The notes beneath the pieces are model-generated. The model did no database searches and was not told where the DNA came from. It worked only from the letters and a program-made list of their open reading frames with translations. From Hygrophila difformis (lineage: Eukaryota; Streptophyta; Magnoliopsida; Lamiales; Acanthaceae), in NCBI GenBank assembly GCA_030278955.1, contig JAOANR010000011.1, positions 44,503,417 through 44,567,416 of the forward strand: DNA of 64,000 nt, written 5' to 3'. The first letter of the stretch is position 1, and the number at the start of each line of letters is the position of its first letter. Made by a program: the position numbers and the translations under genes. This document shows positions 45,112 through 58,302 of this stretch, in pieces.

Positions 45112-45833
45112 GGGTAATAGTGAAGGTCAAGCCCACAAGAGTTGGGCTTGATTTAAGAAAAGCCCATATTAAACCCATGGAGAATTAAGACAAGGAACCG
45201 AACAGCCATATTATTGTTATGGTAATGGTAAATGCTCCCAATTGTTGCCTGCCATTTTAATTTTTACATGGACTGCCACGTTTCGCCATTTTTCTTCTGG
45301 AATTGGGAGAGGATTTTACCATAATTTGCAAAATTCTGGAGTTTGATAATCCTCTTAACAGTAATTTCCATTGCCAGTTTGCCTCGATATGAGCTAAAAT
45401 GTTGCCTTTTCAATTTTCAACTACATACTAGACTACTAGTAGTACAAAATACATTTTCAATAATAAATGTATAAAATAAAATTATTACTTTATGCCATTG
45501 CCGGTTGATATTTCATATTTGAGCATATATCCTGATGTAGAACAATTTAGCTAATTCATAGCTTACATTTAATCTGATCTCATCGTGACAACTGAAAAGC
45601 AGAATATTTCATCACCACAGATTCACAGCAGCTTGATTTTGTAAATTATTTTATGAGAAATGCTGCAATCAGCTATTTGCATTAACCAAATTTGCAGGGG
45701 TAACTAGTGGAGCTCAAGCCCACAAAACATGGGCTTGCTCTAATTACTCATTAATCATGAGCCCATAATTGTGGCCCAATTAAGCCCAAATTGATCGAAT
45801 CAGAAATTCAGAACCATGGGCCATGGCCCTTTC
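45112..45833. other. Spacer between MULE and copia element
   Basis: No gene. It has 'aagcccaca' phrases at 45130 and 45714 followed by similar text ('agttgggcttg', 'catgggcttg'), suggesting an old duplication. Confidence 0.4.
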
Positions 45834-47463
45834 TGAAAGATCGCAATGGTTCGAAACACGCAGCGGAAAAAAAAATTGCAATCTAATAATATTCTATTTG
45901 CTCTCAAGATAACAATATTATAAGAAAAACTTTATACCTGAAGTTCCGATTAGTGCAAGACCCCCTTCGAAAGTACGAAGGCCTATGTGTATCCACACCG
46001 AGACTAATCCACGCTATCAACTCTTTGCTAGTGGAGTTCCTTTTTCTAATTGTTGTGTCTTCCGTGTATTCTTCATTGAGCCTTTATATAGGCTAGCTAA
46101 TTGTATAATGAAATTATATTTCCATATGGATAAAAGAAATCAAATAAATCAACATTTATTTTATATAATTTCACTACTAAAAATAGGAGATTACATAGTC
46201 CAGGAATTCTGCAATTACAATGATTGCTCCGATCTCCCATATATTCATTTCAGAAATGAATTTCTTATTTAAACACTTTAAATTTAAAATTGATTGGGAA
46301 ATGCCAATACACATATATTCCAAATATATATTATTCTTCATCCAATCTTCATATCCAAGAAATACACATTTACAACATTTTTGAAAATAAAGAATATATA
46401 TTATTTATATTATTGGTGCTAGCCAAATATATAATAATATTCCACTCAATTTATTTAATCTAATAAAATAAATTACTCACGCAAGATTAGAACACTCGTA
46501 AGTGTGTGACCCCATAGGTTCATTACTAAGCCGGTAGTAAATTAACCACATTAATCTACTAATCAAGATTGGAGTCTAGCAACTCTTCTTAACGACCGGA
46601 TAGCATGAAATAACACAATTTATTTACAAGAACCTCTTAAGGATGACATAAAACTTCCTTCCATCATTTCAGCTCTAGGTTAATCTTAGGGTATGGTAGA
46701 ACTGTCAAACCCCAATAGATTATCCATTATAACTCATGTCAATTACAAACAACCTATGAACGGCGCAAGAAACTCTTTCTTCATTCGACAGCCTTGGCCA
46801 AGGTCTTTAATGGTTGGTTTAGTTAATGACATCATAGAGCTCAAACTCATTACCAAAAGTTGATGGATTCTTTCATGATCAACCTATTAATTTTACAAGC
46901 ATTTAATTGTACCCAATATCCTTTCAACTAACGTCCTTGTGCATTAGATGTCCGAAATCAAAGTCCAATAAATTACTTGTTAATTTCTATAGCGATCTCA
47001 AGTCAAAGGACGTTCTATTATCATATCCTTTATGAGAAGATCCATTGACAGTCTATAGGTAATTTCAACCATTAGAAATTCTCAATTGGGTATGTTCAAT
47101 GAAAATATCTCTATATTATCATCTATGTATGTCCATTAGTAAATGAGATCTACTAATCTCTATCCAATAGAGACTATTACATACATATTGATCTATCCGA
47201 ATTATCAATGTCCGATTTTTAATAATTCATCAATCAAGAACAATTTAGATTAAATTTATATTAGACTTAATTCTCATTATCATGATCCTTGAATCATGAT
47301 ATCAAGCCTTAAATTTAATCAAGGACTTTGTCACAATGCTATAAGTAAAAACCTAATAAGTAATTGCGACATAAGAAATAAAGTTCCAGTAACTTTGGCT
47401 TACAATATAATCAAAGCAGTAACAAGATTAATTGGATCTTGGGCATACCATATAACCCCAACA
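45834..47463 (-). repeat. 3' LTR of the copia element
   Basis: Every stretch compared by eye is the same as in the LTR at 52227-53856, including the 95-codon frame near the left end. That frame has no coding meaning. Confidence 0.95.
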
Positions 47464-47477
47464 ATCTCCCACTTGCA
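47464..47477 (-). promoter_or_regulatory. Polypurine tract of the copia element
   Basis: On the minus strand GTGCAAGTGGGAGAT lies directly before the LTR start TGTTGGGG. It abuts the stop of the gag-pol frame at 47478. Confidence 0.8.
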
Positions 47478-50400
47478 CTAGAGCCAATTAGTCTTGTACC
47501 TCAATCCCAATTTCCATTTGTGCTTGTCAAACACATTTGAACCAAGTGCTTTGGTGAATGGGTCTGCTGCATTTTCCTTTCCATCAACCTTTTGAACTTG
47601 AATGTCCCCACGTTCAATGATTTCTCTTATTAGATGATACTTTCGCAAAACATGCTTGGATTTTTGGTGAGATCTGGGCTCTTTTGCTTGAGCTATAGCC
47701 CCTGTATTGTCACACAATAGAGAAATGGGTTCCTTTATAAAAGGAACTACTCCAAGTTCTGACATAAATTTCTTCATCCAAACCGCTTCTTTTGAAGCCT
47801 CGCTTGCCGCTATGTATTCTGCTTCAGTTACTGAATCAGCAACAGTAGCCTGCTTTGAACTCTTCCAACTCACCGCGCCGCCATTTAATATGAAAACATA
47901 CCCAGAGGTTGACTTGCTGTCATCTTTATCCGATGCAAAACTTGCATCAGTGTAACCTTCCAACTTTAATTCAGAATCTCCATAGATGAGGAATTGGTCC
48001 TTAGTTCTTCTTAAGTACTTAAGAATGGCCTTCACCACTTTCCAATGTTCCTCACCTGGGTTAGCCTGATAACGACTAACTACTCCTAGTGCGTAGGCGA
48101 TATCAGGTCGTGTACAAGTCATTGTATACATGATAGCTCCCACAGCACTTGCATATGGTACTCTACTCATACGTGTTCTCTCCTCTTCAGTCTTAGGACA
48201 ATTCTCCCTGCTAAGAGAGATTCCAGTGCCTATCGGTAGGTATCCTCTTTTGGAATTCTCCATGTTATACCTTCTTAAAATGGTATCAATGTATGTAGAT
48301 TGGGAGAGTCCAAGCAGCCTTTTAGATCTATCTCGATAGATCTTGATACCAAGAATGTAAGCTGCTTCTCCCAAGTCTTTCATGGAGAACTGTTCAAATA
48401 ACCAACCCTTTGTTTTTTGTAACGATGGTATGTCATTTCCTATAAGCAATATGTCATCAACATATAATACTAAGAAAATGATGTTGCTCCCACTTACCTT
48501 TTTATACACACAAGGCTCTTCTTCACATCTAACAAAATCGAACTCTTCAATTGTTTTGTTAAACCGAATGTTCCAACTTCTTGAAGCTTGCTTTAATCCA
48601 TATATGGATTTTTGCAGCTTACAAACTTTATCATGATCCAATGGAGACGTAAAACCTTCAGGTTGTGTCATATACACCACCTCTTTAAGCTCACCATTAA
48701 GGAAAGCGGTTTTTACGTCCATTTGCCATATTTCATAATCATAATATGCGGCTATAGCAAGTAGAATCCGGATTGATTTTAGCATTGCCACGGGAGAGAA
48801 AGTCTCATCGTAGTCTATGCCTTCTTTTTGACTATATCCTTTTGCGACAAGACGAGCCTTGTAGGTTTCTACTTTACCGTCTGCCCCAACCTTTTTCTTG
48901 TAAACCCATTTACACCCAACAGGTTTTATGTCTTTTGAAGTTTCAACTAAAGTCCATACTTTGTTGACTTTCATAGACTCCATCTCGGATTCCATTGCTA
49001 TATGCCATTTTTCACTATCAGAACATTGCATAGCCTCTTCGTAAGTCTTAGGGTCGTCATCACAATGATCAACCTGATTTTCTTGCACCATTAAGTTTAA
49101 CCTGTTTGGTGCACGACGCTCGCGATTGGACCTTCGAAGAGGTATTTGTGCAATAGACTCACCTTGAGCGGGATTTTGTTCAATGATTGACTCATTGCCA
49201 AGTTCATTGATCGAATGGTACTCTCCTGGATCTTGTTGAACTTGTTCAACGAATGGCTCATTGCCATTTTCAATGACTGGCTCATTGTTGGGCTCTAAGA
49301 CCTCATTCGTCGTCGTCGGCAATATATCTCTCATATTTAAATAATCCAGTATAGGTGTCTCAGTTTGCACCTCAATTTCTTGTGCAGACCTTGTTCCATT
49401 AGATTCTTGAATTTCATCAAATTCAATTTCTTCACCTTGTTTTCCTTCAGAGAGAAATTCCCTTTCTAGAAAAGTTGCATTTCTTGCCACAAACACTTTA
49501 TGGTCGGAAGGGTGATAGAAATAATAACCCATTGTTTCTTTGGGATATCCAATGAACCTACATCTATCAGACCTTGCATCGAGCTTGTCAGTTTTTAGTG
49601 ATCTCTTCACATAAGCTGGGCAACCCCATACTCTAATGTGTTTAAGGTTTGGTCTACGGCCTTTCCATATCTCATATGGTGTTGTTGAGACCGTTTTCGT
49701 GGGAACTTTATTTAATAAGTAAGCGGCTGCTTCCAAAGCGTATCCCCATAAATTTATTGGAAGATCAGTGAACCCCATCATAGATCTAACCATATCTAAT
49801 AATGTTCGATTCCGCCTTTCGGACACACCATTATGTTGCGGTGTCCCTGGAGGTGTCCACTGTGACAAAATCCCATTTTGTTTGAGATACTCAATAAAAT
49901 CCGCATTGAGGTATTCTCCTCCTCTATCTGACCTTAGCATTTTTATATTCTTACCTGTTTGTTTTTCAACTTCACTGCGGAACCTTTTGAACATTTCAAA
50001 TGACTCAGATTTATGTTTCATAAGATACACAAAACCATATCTAGACATATCATCAGTGAAAGTAATAAAGTAAGAATATCCCCCTCTTGCCGGCACTTTC
50101 ATGGGTCCACAAACATCCGAATGAATTAGTCCCAATAATTCAGAGGCTCTTTCCCCAATTCTTGTAAATGGAGATTTTGTCATTTTCCCTTTGAGACAAG
50201 ATTCACAAGCTTCGTATGATTCAAAATCATATTGACCAAGGTAACCATCCTTATGTAACTTGTTTATCCTTTTCTCACCAATATGACCAAGCCTACAATG
50301 CCAAAGGTATGTTGGATTCACTTGATTATCTCTTTTTCTCTTTAGATTAGAAACATGCATAATGGAATTCACGTTTGCTTCTGGTAATACATAAATACCT

Positions 50401-51662
50401 TGATGAATATAACCATTCACATAAAACTCATCATTATGATAAATAGAGCAAACATTATTACATTGTACTGTGCGAAAACCTCGCTTATCCAACATAGAAA
50501 TTGAAATGATGTTCGAAACAAACTTAGGAACATAATAGCATTCTTCTAATAATAGAGTCTTTCCAGTTGGCATTATTAGAGGAAGTGATCCTACTGCAAG
50601 AGCAGCAACACTTGCACCGTTTCCAACTTGAAGTTTTATTTCTCCTTTCTTCAACCTTCTACTGACTTGCAACCCCTGCAACATGTTGCAGATGTTAAAA
50701 CTGCTTCCGGTATCTAATACCCACAAGGAAGATTTAATAGTAGTTAAAGAAATCATGAAAACATTTTTCAATAAAGACTCACCATTCTCATCAGGTTTCT
50801 TCTCTTTCAGAGATGCAAGATATTTCTTGCAATTCCTCTTCCAATGACCCTTTTCATGGCAGTGGAAACATTCAGCATCAGACTTATCTTTGCCATTCTT
50901 CTTTTTGGGTTTGGTCACCCCACCTTTAAGTGCATTAGACCTTTTATTGGGTTTCTTCTTTCCTTTTCCATACCTTTTGGAAGAGCTTCCAACCAACATG
51001 ACAGATCCTTTCACATTCTCAGACGCAACTTGATTTTCAAAATCAATCAACATGCTGAGCATTTCATGAAGTTCACAACTCATCTTGTTCATGTTAAAGT
51101 TAACAATGAATGGTGAAAAGGTTTCTGGAAGTGACTGTAGAATCACATCCTGAGAAAGCTCCTTCCCAAGTTTGCACCCCAGCTTCTCAAGTTGTTCAAT
51201 AAGATCAATCATCTTAAGCACATGGGGTCCAACAGGCGAATGCACAGTCAAGGTGGATCTAAATAAAGATTTAGATAGCTGGTATCTAGCCGATTTGTTT
51301 TGAGCACCATACATCTTCTTAAGATGTTCAATGATAGCATGAGGATCCAAATCTTCATGTTGCCTTTGGAGTTGAGGACTCAATGATGCCAAAATGATGC
51401 ACTTGGCAGTGAGACTATTTTCCGAATGCTTCTTATAAGCATTCACCGCCTCGGCATCATCATCATTTGCCGGGGCTTCAGGAGCCTCTTTCTCAATTGT
51501 ATCAATGAGTTTTTCATGCATGAGAACAATTCTCAAATTCCGATACCATTCGTCAAAGTTGGCTCCAACCAGCTTGTTAGTTTCAAGTATGCCGCGCAGA
51601 GATAGTGAAGACATTTTTGCAGAATCTATCATTAAATAAAATGCAGTGAGATAGAAGCACAA
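47478..51662 (-). CDS. Copia gag-pol polyprotein
   Basis: The frame is open for 1394 codons. Starts at 51662, 51632 and 51614 are possible; [15 protein letters not shown] at 51614 looks most like a family N-terminus. Order of domains: gag/UBN2 at about 20-230; CCHC zinc knuckle at about 265 ([16 protein letters not shown]2-C-X4-H-X4-C); aspartic protease at about 315 (WVLDTGSS); GAG-pre-integrase ([14 protein letters not shown]); integrase at about 500-660 ([30 protein letters not shown]); reverse transcriptase at about 900-1140 ([27 protein letters not shown]); RNase H at about 1210-1340 ([26 protein letters not shown]). The integrase-before-RT order defines copia. Catalytic motifs (DTG, the integrase Asp/Glu, YVDD, the RNase H acidic residues) are all present, so the element may be autonomous. 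Confidence 0.96.
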   Translation of the reverse strand: MCFYLTAFYLMIDSAKMSSLSLRGILETNKLVGANFDEWYRNLRIVLMHEKLIDTIEKEAPEAPANDDDAEAVNAYKKHSENSLTAKCIILASLSPQLQRQHEDLDPHAIIEHLKKMYGAQNKSARYQLSKSLFRSTLTVHSPVGPHVLKMIDLIEQLEKLGCKLGKELSQDVILQSLPETFSPFIVNFNMNKMSCELHEMLSMLIDFENQVASENVKGSVMLVGSSSKRYGKGKKKPNKRSNALKGGVTKPKKKNGKDKSDAECFHCHEKGHWKRNCKKYLASLKEKKPDENGESLLKNVFMISLTTIKSSLWVLDTGSSFNICNMLQGLQVSRRLKKGEIKLQVGNGASVAALAVGSLPLIMPTGKTLLLEECYYVPKFVSNIISISMLDKRGFRTVQCNNVCSIYHNDEFYVNGYIHQGIYVLPEANVNSIMHVSNLKRKRDNQVNPTYLWHCRLGHIGEKRINKLHKDGYLGQYDFESYEACESCLKGKMTKSPFTRIGERASELLGLIHSDVCGPMKVPARGGYSYFITFTDDMSRYGFVYLMKHKSESFEMFKRFRSEVEKQTGKNIKMLRSDRGGEYLNADFIEYLKQNGILSQWTPPGTPQHNGVSERRNRTLLDMVRSMMGFTDLPINLWGYALEAAAYLLNKVPTKTVSTTPYEIWKGRRPNLKHIRVWGCPAYVKRSLKTDKLDARSDRCRFIGYPKETMGYYFYHPSDHKVFVARNATFLEREFLSEGKQGEEIEFDEIQESNGTRSAQEIEVQTETPILDYLNMRDILPTTTNEVLEPNNEPVIENGNEPFVEQVQQDPGEYHSINELGNESIIEQNPAQGESIAQIPLRRSNRERRAPNRLNLMVQENQVDHCDDDPKTYEEAMQCSDSEKWHIAMESEMESMKVNKVWTLVETSKDIKPVGCKWVYKKKVGADGKVETYKARLVAKGYSQKEGIDYDETFSPVAMLKSIRILLAIAAYYDYEIWQMDVKTAFLNGELKEVVYMTQPEGFTSPLDHDKVCKLQKSIYGLKQASRSWNIRFNKTIEEFDFVRCEEEPCVYKKVSGSNIIFLVLYVDDILLIGNDIPSLQKTKGWLFEQFSMKDLGEAAYILGIKIYRDRSKRLLGLSQSTYIDTILRRYNMENSKRGYLPIGTGISLSRENCPKTEEERTRMSRVPYASAVGAIMYTMTCTRPDIAYALGVVSRYQANPGEEHWKVVKAILKYLRRTKDQFLIYGDSELKLEGYTDASFASDKDDSKSTSGYVFILNGGAVSWKSSKQATVADSVTEAEYIAASEASKEAVWMKKFMSELGVVPFIKEPISLLCDNTGAIAQAKEPRSHQKSKHVLRKYHLIREIIERGDIQVQKVDGKENAADPFTKALGSNVFDKHKWKLGLRYKTNWL

Positions 51663-52226
51663 AATTATAAAGTTTTAATTATACAAAAATATATATATGT
51701 GGAAATCTCTATTTCCTTCTATGAAAATTTGTGAATAAGTCCCTTGGTAGTCAAGTCGTCTCTTATTCATGTATGAGTAAAATTCACAATTTTTTAAATA
51801 ATTCATTTCCTTTTACATCATATGGTCCCTGGTTGTCAGGTCTATCCCAAAGATGCAATCGGGTCACCAATCTCTATTGGCAATATATAATATAATCCAT
51901 ACTCCTAGGTTGTCTAGGCACAAGTATATGGATTCATATTATCATATATACACATATGTAATAAATAATTTAATTCAAGTTTGCACTACAAGTCTCCTAG
52001 TGATTAGGCCGCCCCTTGTAAACAAACAAGAAAAATAATTATTTATCTAGTCCGAAGAACAGATCCATAACGTGGATTGTTCTAACAATTAATAGATCAT
52101 AGTGAGCAGAAACACTAAGGAGTAATAGAAACAATTCCAATCATCGGATCACGATGTTTAAATAAAAAACAACATACCTAACAATAGATATTATCTTGAA
52201 TGCAAGAACGTGGCTCTGATACCAAT
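51663..52226 (-). promoter_or_regulatory. Leader of the copia element with tRNA-Met primer binding site
   Basis: GCTCTGATACCA at 52213-52224 (TGGTATCAGAGC on the element's strand) follows the LTR by two bases. The rest is a non-coding leader before the gag start; small 'cctggttgtcaggt/cttggtagtcaagt'-like repeats lie at 51743-51840. Confidence 0.9.
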
Positions 52227-53856
52227 TGAAAGATCGCAATGGTTCGAAACACGCAGCGGAAAAAAAAATTGCAATCTAATAATATTCTATTTGCTCTCAA
52301 GATAACAATATTATAAGAAAAACTTTATACCTGAAGTTCCGATTAGTGCAAGACCCCCTTCGAAAGTACGAAGGCCTATGTGTATCCACACCGAGACTAA
52401 TCCACGCTATCAACTCTTTGCTAGTGGAGTTCCTTTTTCTAATTGTTGTGTCTTCCGTGTATTCTTCATTGAGCCTTTATATAGGCTAGCTAATTGTATA
52501 ATGAAATTATATTTCCATATGGATAAAAGAAATCAAATAAATCAACATTTATTTTATATAATTTCACTACTAAAAATAGGAGATTACATAGTCCAGGAAT
52601 TCTGCAATTACAATGATTGCTCCGATCTCCCATATATTCATTTCAGAAATGAATTTCTTATTTAAACACTTTAAATTTAAAATTGATTGGGAAATGCCAA
52701 TACACATATATTCCAAATATATATTATTCTTCATCCAATCTTCATATCCAAGAAATACACATTTACAACATTTTTGAAAATAAAGAATATATATTATTTA
52801 TATTATTGGTGCTAGCCAAATATATAATAATATTCCACTCAATTTATTTAATCTAATAAAATAAATTACTCACGCAAGATTAGAACACTCGTAAGTGTGT
52901 GACCCCATAGGTTCATTACTAAGCCGGTAGTAAATTAACCACATTAATCTACTAATCAAGATTGGAGTCTAGCAACTCTTCTTAACGACCGGATAGCATG
53001 AAATAACACAATTTATTTACAAGAACCTCTTAAGGATGACATAAAACTTCCTTCCATCATTTCAGCTCTAGGTTAATCTTAGGGTATGGTAGAACTGTCA
53101 AACCCCAATAGATTATCCATTATAACTCATGTCAATTACAAACAACCTATGAACGGCGCAAGAAACTCTTTCTTCATTCGACAGCCTTGGCCAAGGTCTT
53201 TAATGGTTGGTTTAGTTAATGACATCATAGAGCTCAAACTCATTACCAAAAGTTGATGGATTCTTTCATGATCAACCTATTAATTTTACAAGCATTTAAT
53301 TGTACCCAATATCCTTTCAACTAACGTCCTTGTGCATTAGATGTCCGAAATCAAAGTCCAATAAATTACTTGTTAATTTCTATAGCGATCTCAAGTCAAA
53401 GGACGTTCTATTATCATATCCTTTATGAGAAGATCCATTGACAGTCTATAGGTAATTTCAACCATTAGAAATTCTCAATTGGGTATGTTCAATGAAAATA
53501 TCTCTATATTATCATCTATGTATGTCCATTAGTAAATGAGATCTACTAATCTCTATCCAATAGAGACTATTACATACATATTGATCTATCCGAATTATCA
53601 ATGTCCGATTTTTAATAATTCATCAATCAAGAACAATTTAGATTAAATTTATATTAGACTTAATTCTCATTATCATGATCCTTGAATCATGATATCAAGC
53701 CTTAAATTTAATCAAGGACTTTGTCACAATGCTATAAGTAAAAACCTAATAAGTAATTGCGACATAAGAAATAAAGTTCCAGTAACTTTGGCTTACAATA
53801 TAATCAAAGCAGTAACAAGATTAATTGGATCTTGGGCATACCATATAACCCCAACA
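52227..53856 (-). repeat. 5' LTR of the copia element
   Basis: 1630 bp, same length and, as far as read, same sequence as the 3' LTR. It contains the promoter for the genomic RNA. Confidence 0.95.
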
Positions 53857-55667
53857 ATTTCATGAGAGGACGATAAGCATTAAGCTCCCAACAATGCACA
53901 CAGAAATGGAGCCAATTCTTTAATGTCGAGAGAGAGTCACACGACAGACATTCACAAATAAATGGAGATATTAATATCATAGGAAGTGAAAACAAGTATT
54001 AATAAATTTTCATGAATAATAATGCAAAAATTTTCTTCAACTTGCGCCGTGAATTGAAAGTTTCCAATATAGTAACTATATTCATTTAAAATGTAAAGTA
54101 CTCTAATTCCACATACCTAACCTAACTGAACTTTCACTTTTTAAAAGTTGGTTTTTAAGTCCAACATGAGCTGAAGTTACTATGAGGAAAAAAAAAAAAA
54201 GGGGTCATTATATATTATAGGTACATATATTAAATTGGGATGCAGGTTGCCTAACCACATAGCTTGTTGGATTCATGATCTTTCCTCTTTTATTACACAC
54301 AGACTGTTGAAGTAGGAGGGGTGATGATATATCATAACAGGCTGCAGAAAAAAAAAAAAAAATGGGATGTGATCTGTCAGATGGTCCTGGCCATCTTGTG
54401 TTGGACAGAAAGCCCCTCCCTTAATGGAATTCCAAACTCTCAGAGATATTAAATTTCACTGTCTGCAGGAAATGATGGTCTTAGTTTCATGTGGTCCTTG
54501 TCTAAGCCTTAGCCTTTAATTGTCCCCCCCAAGTGCTTCAATTTAATTCTAGACTCTGAAATCCTTGTGGTCTCAAGTTTGGATCTTTTTAGATCCAAGA
54601 TTTTCAGTTCATAATAATAATGATGATGGTGGAAGGAAGACAAAAGAACAAAAGAAACAAAACCCTATTTCCTCAAGAAACTAGGCATGGTGAAATCATA
54701 TCAGTGACAAGATTCAAGAGTAAATGATATATGGTCCATATGCTCTAAGTTAAATTAGTGAGGGTGGTGGGGTCAAGAACAACCAATTTTATTTATTGTG
54801 TATGAGACACATTTAATATAATACCCACACTTTGAGAATACTTATATAATGTGTGGTTTGTGCTTTACCAGGTCTGGTCATATTTTGCAAAGATTTGTTG
54901 CTCATAAAAAAAGTTTTCTTGCATTTATTTCCGGAAAAACTTAATGCAAACAAATAGAAAAAACAAAAAAATAAAGTAAAATAATTGAGATAAGATTTTG
55001 TCTTTAATGTATATATCACATGCCTCACATAAGCGCTTTTTAATTTAAAAATATAAATTTTATAAATTTAAAGAATACCAAAGGTAGGTGTTAAAGTATG
55101 AAAATACAAAATAAAAAATATTAATTTGATGATCTAAATTGGGGCCGAGCTAGGCATGGACTGGTGGCACAACAAATTTATGACATAAAAACGACCCCAT
55201 CACAAAATAGGAGTGTTGTACATTTCTATATAGTGGAGGATTTCTTTTGTACTAGAAATTTGTCAAAACTTTGAAATTTCAAATGAATTCTGAGTATATA
55301 AACTAGGTTTAAAGTGTACCTTTTTTTTGGGAGAGTGGAATGAAGAGAGAACACATATAAAGTGTAAACACTGCTATAAAAATAAGTATTTTTTTCCACT
55401 CTAAACGCTAAATTCTAAATGCTACTATATTTTTAGAACATTTAAGTTACAACTTTTCAAATTCTTAACCTCTAAATTATATTTTTAAATTTTAATACCA
55501 GAGACCAAATATTTAAGCTATGTTTTTACCATTAATTATAAATTATAAAACTCTAAACTCCAATTACTTCAACATATGTGTGATTTTTCATTAAATATTT
55601 TGATGCATATCGGGCATAAAGCAAATCTTGATCGAACCTCTAAAATGACGGGATTTAAAATATCAAA
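53857..55667. other. Spacer; no gene seen
   Basis: AT-rich with A12-A15 runs at about 54188 and 54350. A 71-codon frame at 54813-55028 has no family features. Confidence 0.55.
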
Positions 55668-55669
55668 TA

Positions 55670-55929
55670 CTTCCTCCGTTCCTTTTTAATTGACACGTTG
55701 AGAGTTTTGTCACTGTTCATTGAGTAACTTTAATTCAACTTTTAAATACACTTATGTAAGATAAAATATAGTCAAGTGAGATCTTGTTAGATTCATCTAA
55801 TTACGCAGATTTAGAATATCAAATTTTCATAATTTTTACTTGTATGGAATTTGAGTTATTAAGGATTAAAAATATGTATTGAATTACGTGAAATGTGGGT
55901 CCGTGGTAAATATTAATGAACGGTGGTAG
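55670..55929 (+). mobile_element. Stowaway-like MITE
   Basis: CTTCCTCCGTTCC follows TA (55668-55669) and GAACGGTGGTAG precedes TA (55930-55931). The interior 'gagatcttgttagattcatc' matches the copy at 16596 closely. Length is 260 bp. Confidence 0.85.
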
Positions 55930-56109
55930 TATGGTATAGGGCTGTCAAGAAAAAAAAAACAGCCAGAAATGTGATGGAAGTATATTTGAATTTGATTGCA
56001 TGGTGAGCTAAAAAAATAGCCTTTATAGTGGAATTAAACATATAATGTTATTGAAGATCGACCTAGCTAGTATGACATGAGTTGCAGTCCACTTAAAAAC
56101 CTTTCGACA

Positions 56110-56263
56110 TTACTACTATTTATATGACCCTTTAATTTGATTGGTTAAGAATTCATGAAAAATGAAATGAAATAGATGATGTTTTCTTACTACTATTTAT
56201 ATGACCCTTTAATTTGATTGGTTAAGAATTCATGAAAAATGAAATGAAATGGATGATGTTTTC
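56110..56263 (+). repeat. 77-bp tandem duplication
   Basis: The two copies begin TTACTACTATTTATATGACC at 56110 and 56187 and differ by a single base (A to G). Confidence 0.95.
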
Positions 56264-57076
56264 AACTCGCTATGATCCCATTTGAACCACAATACATAAT
56301 TCGAATTCAAGCCAATAATTGTAACATCCCGATTAATTAACGCATAATTAATTTAATTAGTTATGGTTAGTTAATAGAGATAAATACTATGAATTATTGT
56401 GTAAGAGAGTTATTGGATTGAAGTGGAAGAATAAGTGTGTAGCAAACTCACAAGATAATAAGAGCTCAAGTGCTCAAGTGAGTGCAATATGGTAGAAATG
56501 GCTCAAGATAAGTGCACCAACTCACTAACCCATCTTCCGACCCGACCCGTGTCTGACCCGGGTCAACCCACATTCCCTCAAAACCCCCAAATCAGCCCCA
56601 ATCCCTCATTTACTCCCCAACACTTGAAAAAATTTGGGCTAATCCCGTTTTTGGTGAGAGAGGGGAAGAAATGGTGCCTTTGGGAAGAAATTGGTAAGTT
56701 TAAGCTCAAGGAGAGTTGGGGGATTGGTTATATACACCTTGGTAAGTATTTTCCCCACTTTAATTCTTATTTTTGAAGAGTTTTGAGGTGTTTTTGTTGG
56801 GTATGTTTTGTGGTGGCGGGATTGAAGGTTCTTGGGTGGATTTTTGTAGATCGGAGCAAGTTGAAGCTTAAATCCTTGAATTAGAACTATATTGGTGTTG
56901 GGGGAAGCTAAGGCTTGGATTGTGGATTGGGAGCTTGGAGGTTGAAGAAGAAAGCTTGGGGACTCGTCTACATTCAAGGCAAGGGATTATATTGCTTAAA
57001 TTACGTGTTTGGGGGGTATTTGGGGTCGGATTCCGGCGAAATCGCCGGAAAAACCGATTGGAAAATCGGAGAAGAC

Positions 57077-57448
57077 GATGAACAGTAACTGCTACAGTAA
57101 CTGCTACAGTACTGCTACAGTAACTGTACAGTAGTTACCGCGGTAACTCGCGTAGTTACCGCAGTAATTCGCCACAGTAATTACCACGGTAATTTGAACA
57201 GTAACTACTACAGTAACTGTACAGTAGTTACCGCGGTAACTCGCGTAATTACCGCAGTAATTCGCCACAGTATTTACCACGGTAATTTGAACAGTAATTA
57301 CCACGGTAATTTGAACAGTAACTACCACAGTAACTTGTACAGTAGTTACCGCAGTAACTCACTACAGTAGTTACCGCAGTAACTCGCTACAGTAGTTTAC
57401 CGCAGTAACTTGCTACAGTAATTGCTACAGTAATCGCTACAGTACTGG
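57077..57448 (+). repeat. ACAGTAACT/TTACCGCGGTAA minisatellite in the gypsy LTR
   Basis: About twenty degenerate units of the type CTACAGTAACTGTACAGTAG and TTACCGCGGTAACTCGC follow one another. Several are perfect palindromes (TTACCGCGGTAA). The right LTR copy at 63394-63740 is shorter by one 24-bp unit. Confidence 0.9.
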
Positions 57449-57816
57449 GCTGCGTATGTCACGCGTTTTACGCGCGCGGGCGCGTAGGAAGGCCCTGTTT
57501 GGCCCATTTTTGTGCAATTTTGATTCTATATTAATGTTTTCTTTGCACCAATTATTGTTATGACTTCCCCAAATATTATTGGTAAACCGTGGGTTAATCA
57601 ATTGGCCCGTGGGGGTTGTTGAATTGCTTAGGGGAAACTGTTGAATTATTATATCATTAATGCTTTAGCCTAGAGGGCTATATTTTGAATTTCTTATATG
57701 TTGAGAAGCATGCGAACCTAGTGTGTAGGTGCTTGAATATCACTGTATTTTCATATGCATGTTATTGCAGTGGAATTGACGATTATTAACCCGATGGGTT
57801 GTTATAATGTTTATGA

Positions 57817-58302
57817 TTGATCGGGCAGCCTTTACCGGTGTTGTTGAGTCCCGATGACCCTGCGGGGTGGATTATTGGTTGTTATTCATGTTGGCCCTTT
57901 TGGGCTGGTTATTATAATGCATGGTATTGCATTATGAATGAATGGGCATATTGGAAATGTCCGATCGGGCAGCCTTTACCGGTGTTGTTGAGTCCCGATG
58001 ACCCTGCGAGGTGGATTATTGGTTGTTATTCATGTTGGCCCTTTTGGGCTGGTTATTATAATGCATGGTATTGCATTATGGATGGATGGACATATTGGAA
58101 ATGTCTGATCGGGCAGCCTTTACCGGTGTTGTTGAGTCCCGATGACCCTGCGAGGTGGATTATTGGTTGTTATTCATGTTGGCCCTTTTGGGCTGGTTAT
58201 TATAATGCATGGTATTGCATTATGGATGGATGGACATATTGGAAATGTCTGATCGGGCAGCCTTTACCGGTGTTGTTGAGTCCCGATGGCCCTGCGGGGT
58301 GA
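57817..58302 (+). repeat. 144-bp tandem repeat (3.3 copies) in the gypsy LTR
   Basis: The unit beginning TCGGGCAGCCTTTACCGG starts at 57821, 57965, 58109 and 58253, exactly 144 bases apart. Because 144 is a multiple of three, a 161-codon frame stays open with a 48-residue Trp/Cys-rich repeat (IGQPLPVLLSPDDPA...). I consider coding unlikely. Short units 'ggctgtgatgcctatgattt' follow at about 58308-58450. Confidence 0.95.

Larger units (their letters stand above)
45834..53856 (-). mobile_element. Complete Ty1/copia retrotransposon
   Basis: Two LTRs of exactly 1630 bp (45834-47463 and 52227-53856) flank an internal region with primer site, one long gag-pol frame and polypurine tract, all on the minus strand. 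LTRs start TGAAAGATCG and end CCCCAACA on the plus strand. The 5-mers next to the ends are CTTTC and ATTTC, a target duplication with one mismatch. The intact frame and LTRs without length difference suggest a young insertion. Confidence 0.95.

Noticed and set aside
45985..46272. 95-codon frame present twice (also 52378-52665)
   Set aside because: The duplication is due to the two LTRs; no domain.
56489..56776. 95-codon frame present twice (also 62806-63093)
   Set aside because: Again the two LTR copies of the gypsy element; Pro-rich without domain.
57817..58302. 161-codon frame as a gene in the gypsy LTR
   Set aside because: Explained by a 144-bp tandem repeat that happens to be divisible by three; no start context or homology. 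Kept only as a finding.
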